A DNA stretch of 6,759 nt from assembly GCA_011391455.1 (NCBI GenBank), contig JAABQN010000070.1, positions 1 to 6,759 on the forward strand, written 5' to 3'. The DNA is from Nitrospiraceae bacterium. GTDB taxonomy: Bacteria > Nitrospirota > Nitrospiria > Nitrospirales > Nitrospiraceae. Shown in pieces: positions 6,234 through 6,759 of this stretch; position 1 is the stretch's first letter, and every line of letters starts with the position of its first letter. The position numbers and the translations under genes are program-made. The notes below the pieces were generated by a model. That model ran no database searches. It saw only the letters and a list, made by a program, of their open reading frames with translations, and had not been told where the DNA came from.

Positions 6234-6759
6234 TCAAACCGCTCCCACTTCTTGCTGACGCTGCGCCTTCAGGGCCTGAACGAGTTCACCGAGGTCGCCC
6301 TCGAGCACCTGCTCCAACTTGTGCAAGGTCACGCCGACACGATGATCCGTGACACGGTTTTGAGGAAAATTGTAGGTGCGAATCTTCTCGCTTCGCTCAC
6401 CCGTACCCACCTGGGCCTTGCGGTTCTGGGCGATTTCTGCGTCCTGCCTCTCCCGCTCCGCCTCAACGATCCTAGCCCGCAGGGTCCGCATTGCCTTGGT
6501 GCGATTCTTCAGCTGCGACCGTTCGTCCTGGCAACTCACCACCACACCGGTCGGAATATGGGTGATCCGCACCGCCGACTTTGTCGTATTGACGCTCTGG
6601 CCTCCGGCGCCGGAGGAACAAAATGTATCAATTCGGAGATCCATGGGATCAATGTGGACATCGACCTCGTCCACTTCAGGCATGACGGCGACCGTGACGG
6701 TCGACGTATGAATCCGGCCACTGGCCTCAGTGACGGGAACACGCTGCACCCGATGGACC
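6234..6759 (-). CDS. prfA: Peptide chain release factor 1, C-terminal half (5' end outside window)
   Basis: RF1 recognises UAA and UAG in the ribosomal A site and triggers peptide release. The right edge cuts the gene; 174 complete codons remain, roughly half of a 355-360 residue protein. The GTG at 6747-6749 is an internal valine, not a start, because the frame stays open to the edge and HRVQRVP is conserved. The stop-codon-reading PxT motif is present as Pro-Val-Thr (6729-6737), and HTSTVTVAVMPE is RF1-like, which argues against RF2. The catalytic GGQ lies in SSGAGGQSVNTTKSAVR, with the Gln codon at 6597-6599. This Gln is the residue that the next gene product, PrmC, methylates. The conserved segment after it (SCQDERSQLKN) supports an intact domain 3. 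It is the most upstream visible gene of the operon; its promoter and any partner such as rpmE are outside the window. Confidence 0.97.
   Translation of the reverse strand, partial: VHRVQRVPVTEASGRIHTSTVTVAVMPEVDEVDVHIDPMDLRIDTFCSSGAGGQSVNTTKSAVRITHIPTGVVVSCQDERSQLKNRTKAMRTLRARIVEAERERQDAEIAQNRKAQVGTGERSEKIRTYNFPQNRVTDHRVGVTLHKLEQVLEGDLGELVQALKAQRQQEVGAV

Noticed and set aside
6747..6749. A GTG start for prfA at 6749
   Set aside because: The frame continues open to the window edge and the conserved HRVQRVP segment crosses this codon, so it is internal to a truncated gene.

Overview
The window is a compact bacterial biosynthetic region of moderately high GC. Almost all of it is read on the minus strand. 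From the right edge, in transcription order, it holds the C-terminal half of prfA (release factor 1), prmC (release-factor glutamine methyltransferase), murA (first committed step of peptidoglycan synthesis), hisG, hisD and hisB. These six genes are separated by at most 4 nt or overlap by 4 nt in ATGA junctions, so they look like one operon. A strong intrinsic terminator follows hisB. At the left edge, hisH (glutaminase subunit of imidazole-glycerol-phosphate synthase) starts a new minus-strand unit and runs off the window with only a few C-terminal residues missing.

Between hisB and hisH lies one plus-strand gene. It encodes a small FKBP-like, probably exported or lipid-anchored protein, and its reading frame is intact except for one in-frame TGA at codon 65. 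It is divergent from hisH across a 160-bp gap that carries candidate promoters for both directions. It is convergent with hisB, and the terminator lies between the two genes.

The order prfA-prmC-murA-hisG-hisD-hisB followed by hisH resembles what I recall from Nitrospirota and Geobacter-like genomes. The protein style and the FKBP-like neighbour make a Nitrospira-type organism my best guess. This is inference from gene order and general recognition, not a search result.

Functionally, PrmC methylates the GGQ glutamine of the RF1 encoded next to it. MurA uses PEP and UDP-GlcNAc for the cell wall. HisG, HisD, HisB and HisH carry out steps 1, last, 6 and 5 of histidine synthesis. HisG is the short form that normally needs a separate HisZ. 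HisB is monofunctional, so histidinol-phosphate phosphatase must be encoded elsewhere.

I found no tRNA, rRNA, CRISPR, insertion sequence or new multi-gene system. The points most worth a second look are the interrupted FKBP-like gene, the split of the his cluster, a Gln-to-Glu change at a predicted zinc ligand in HisD, and a basic C-terminal tail on HisG.
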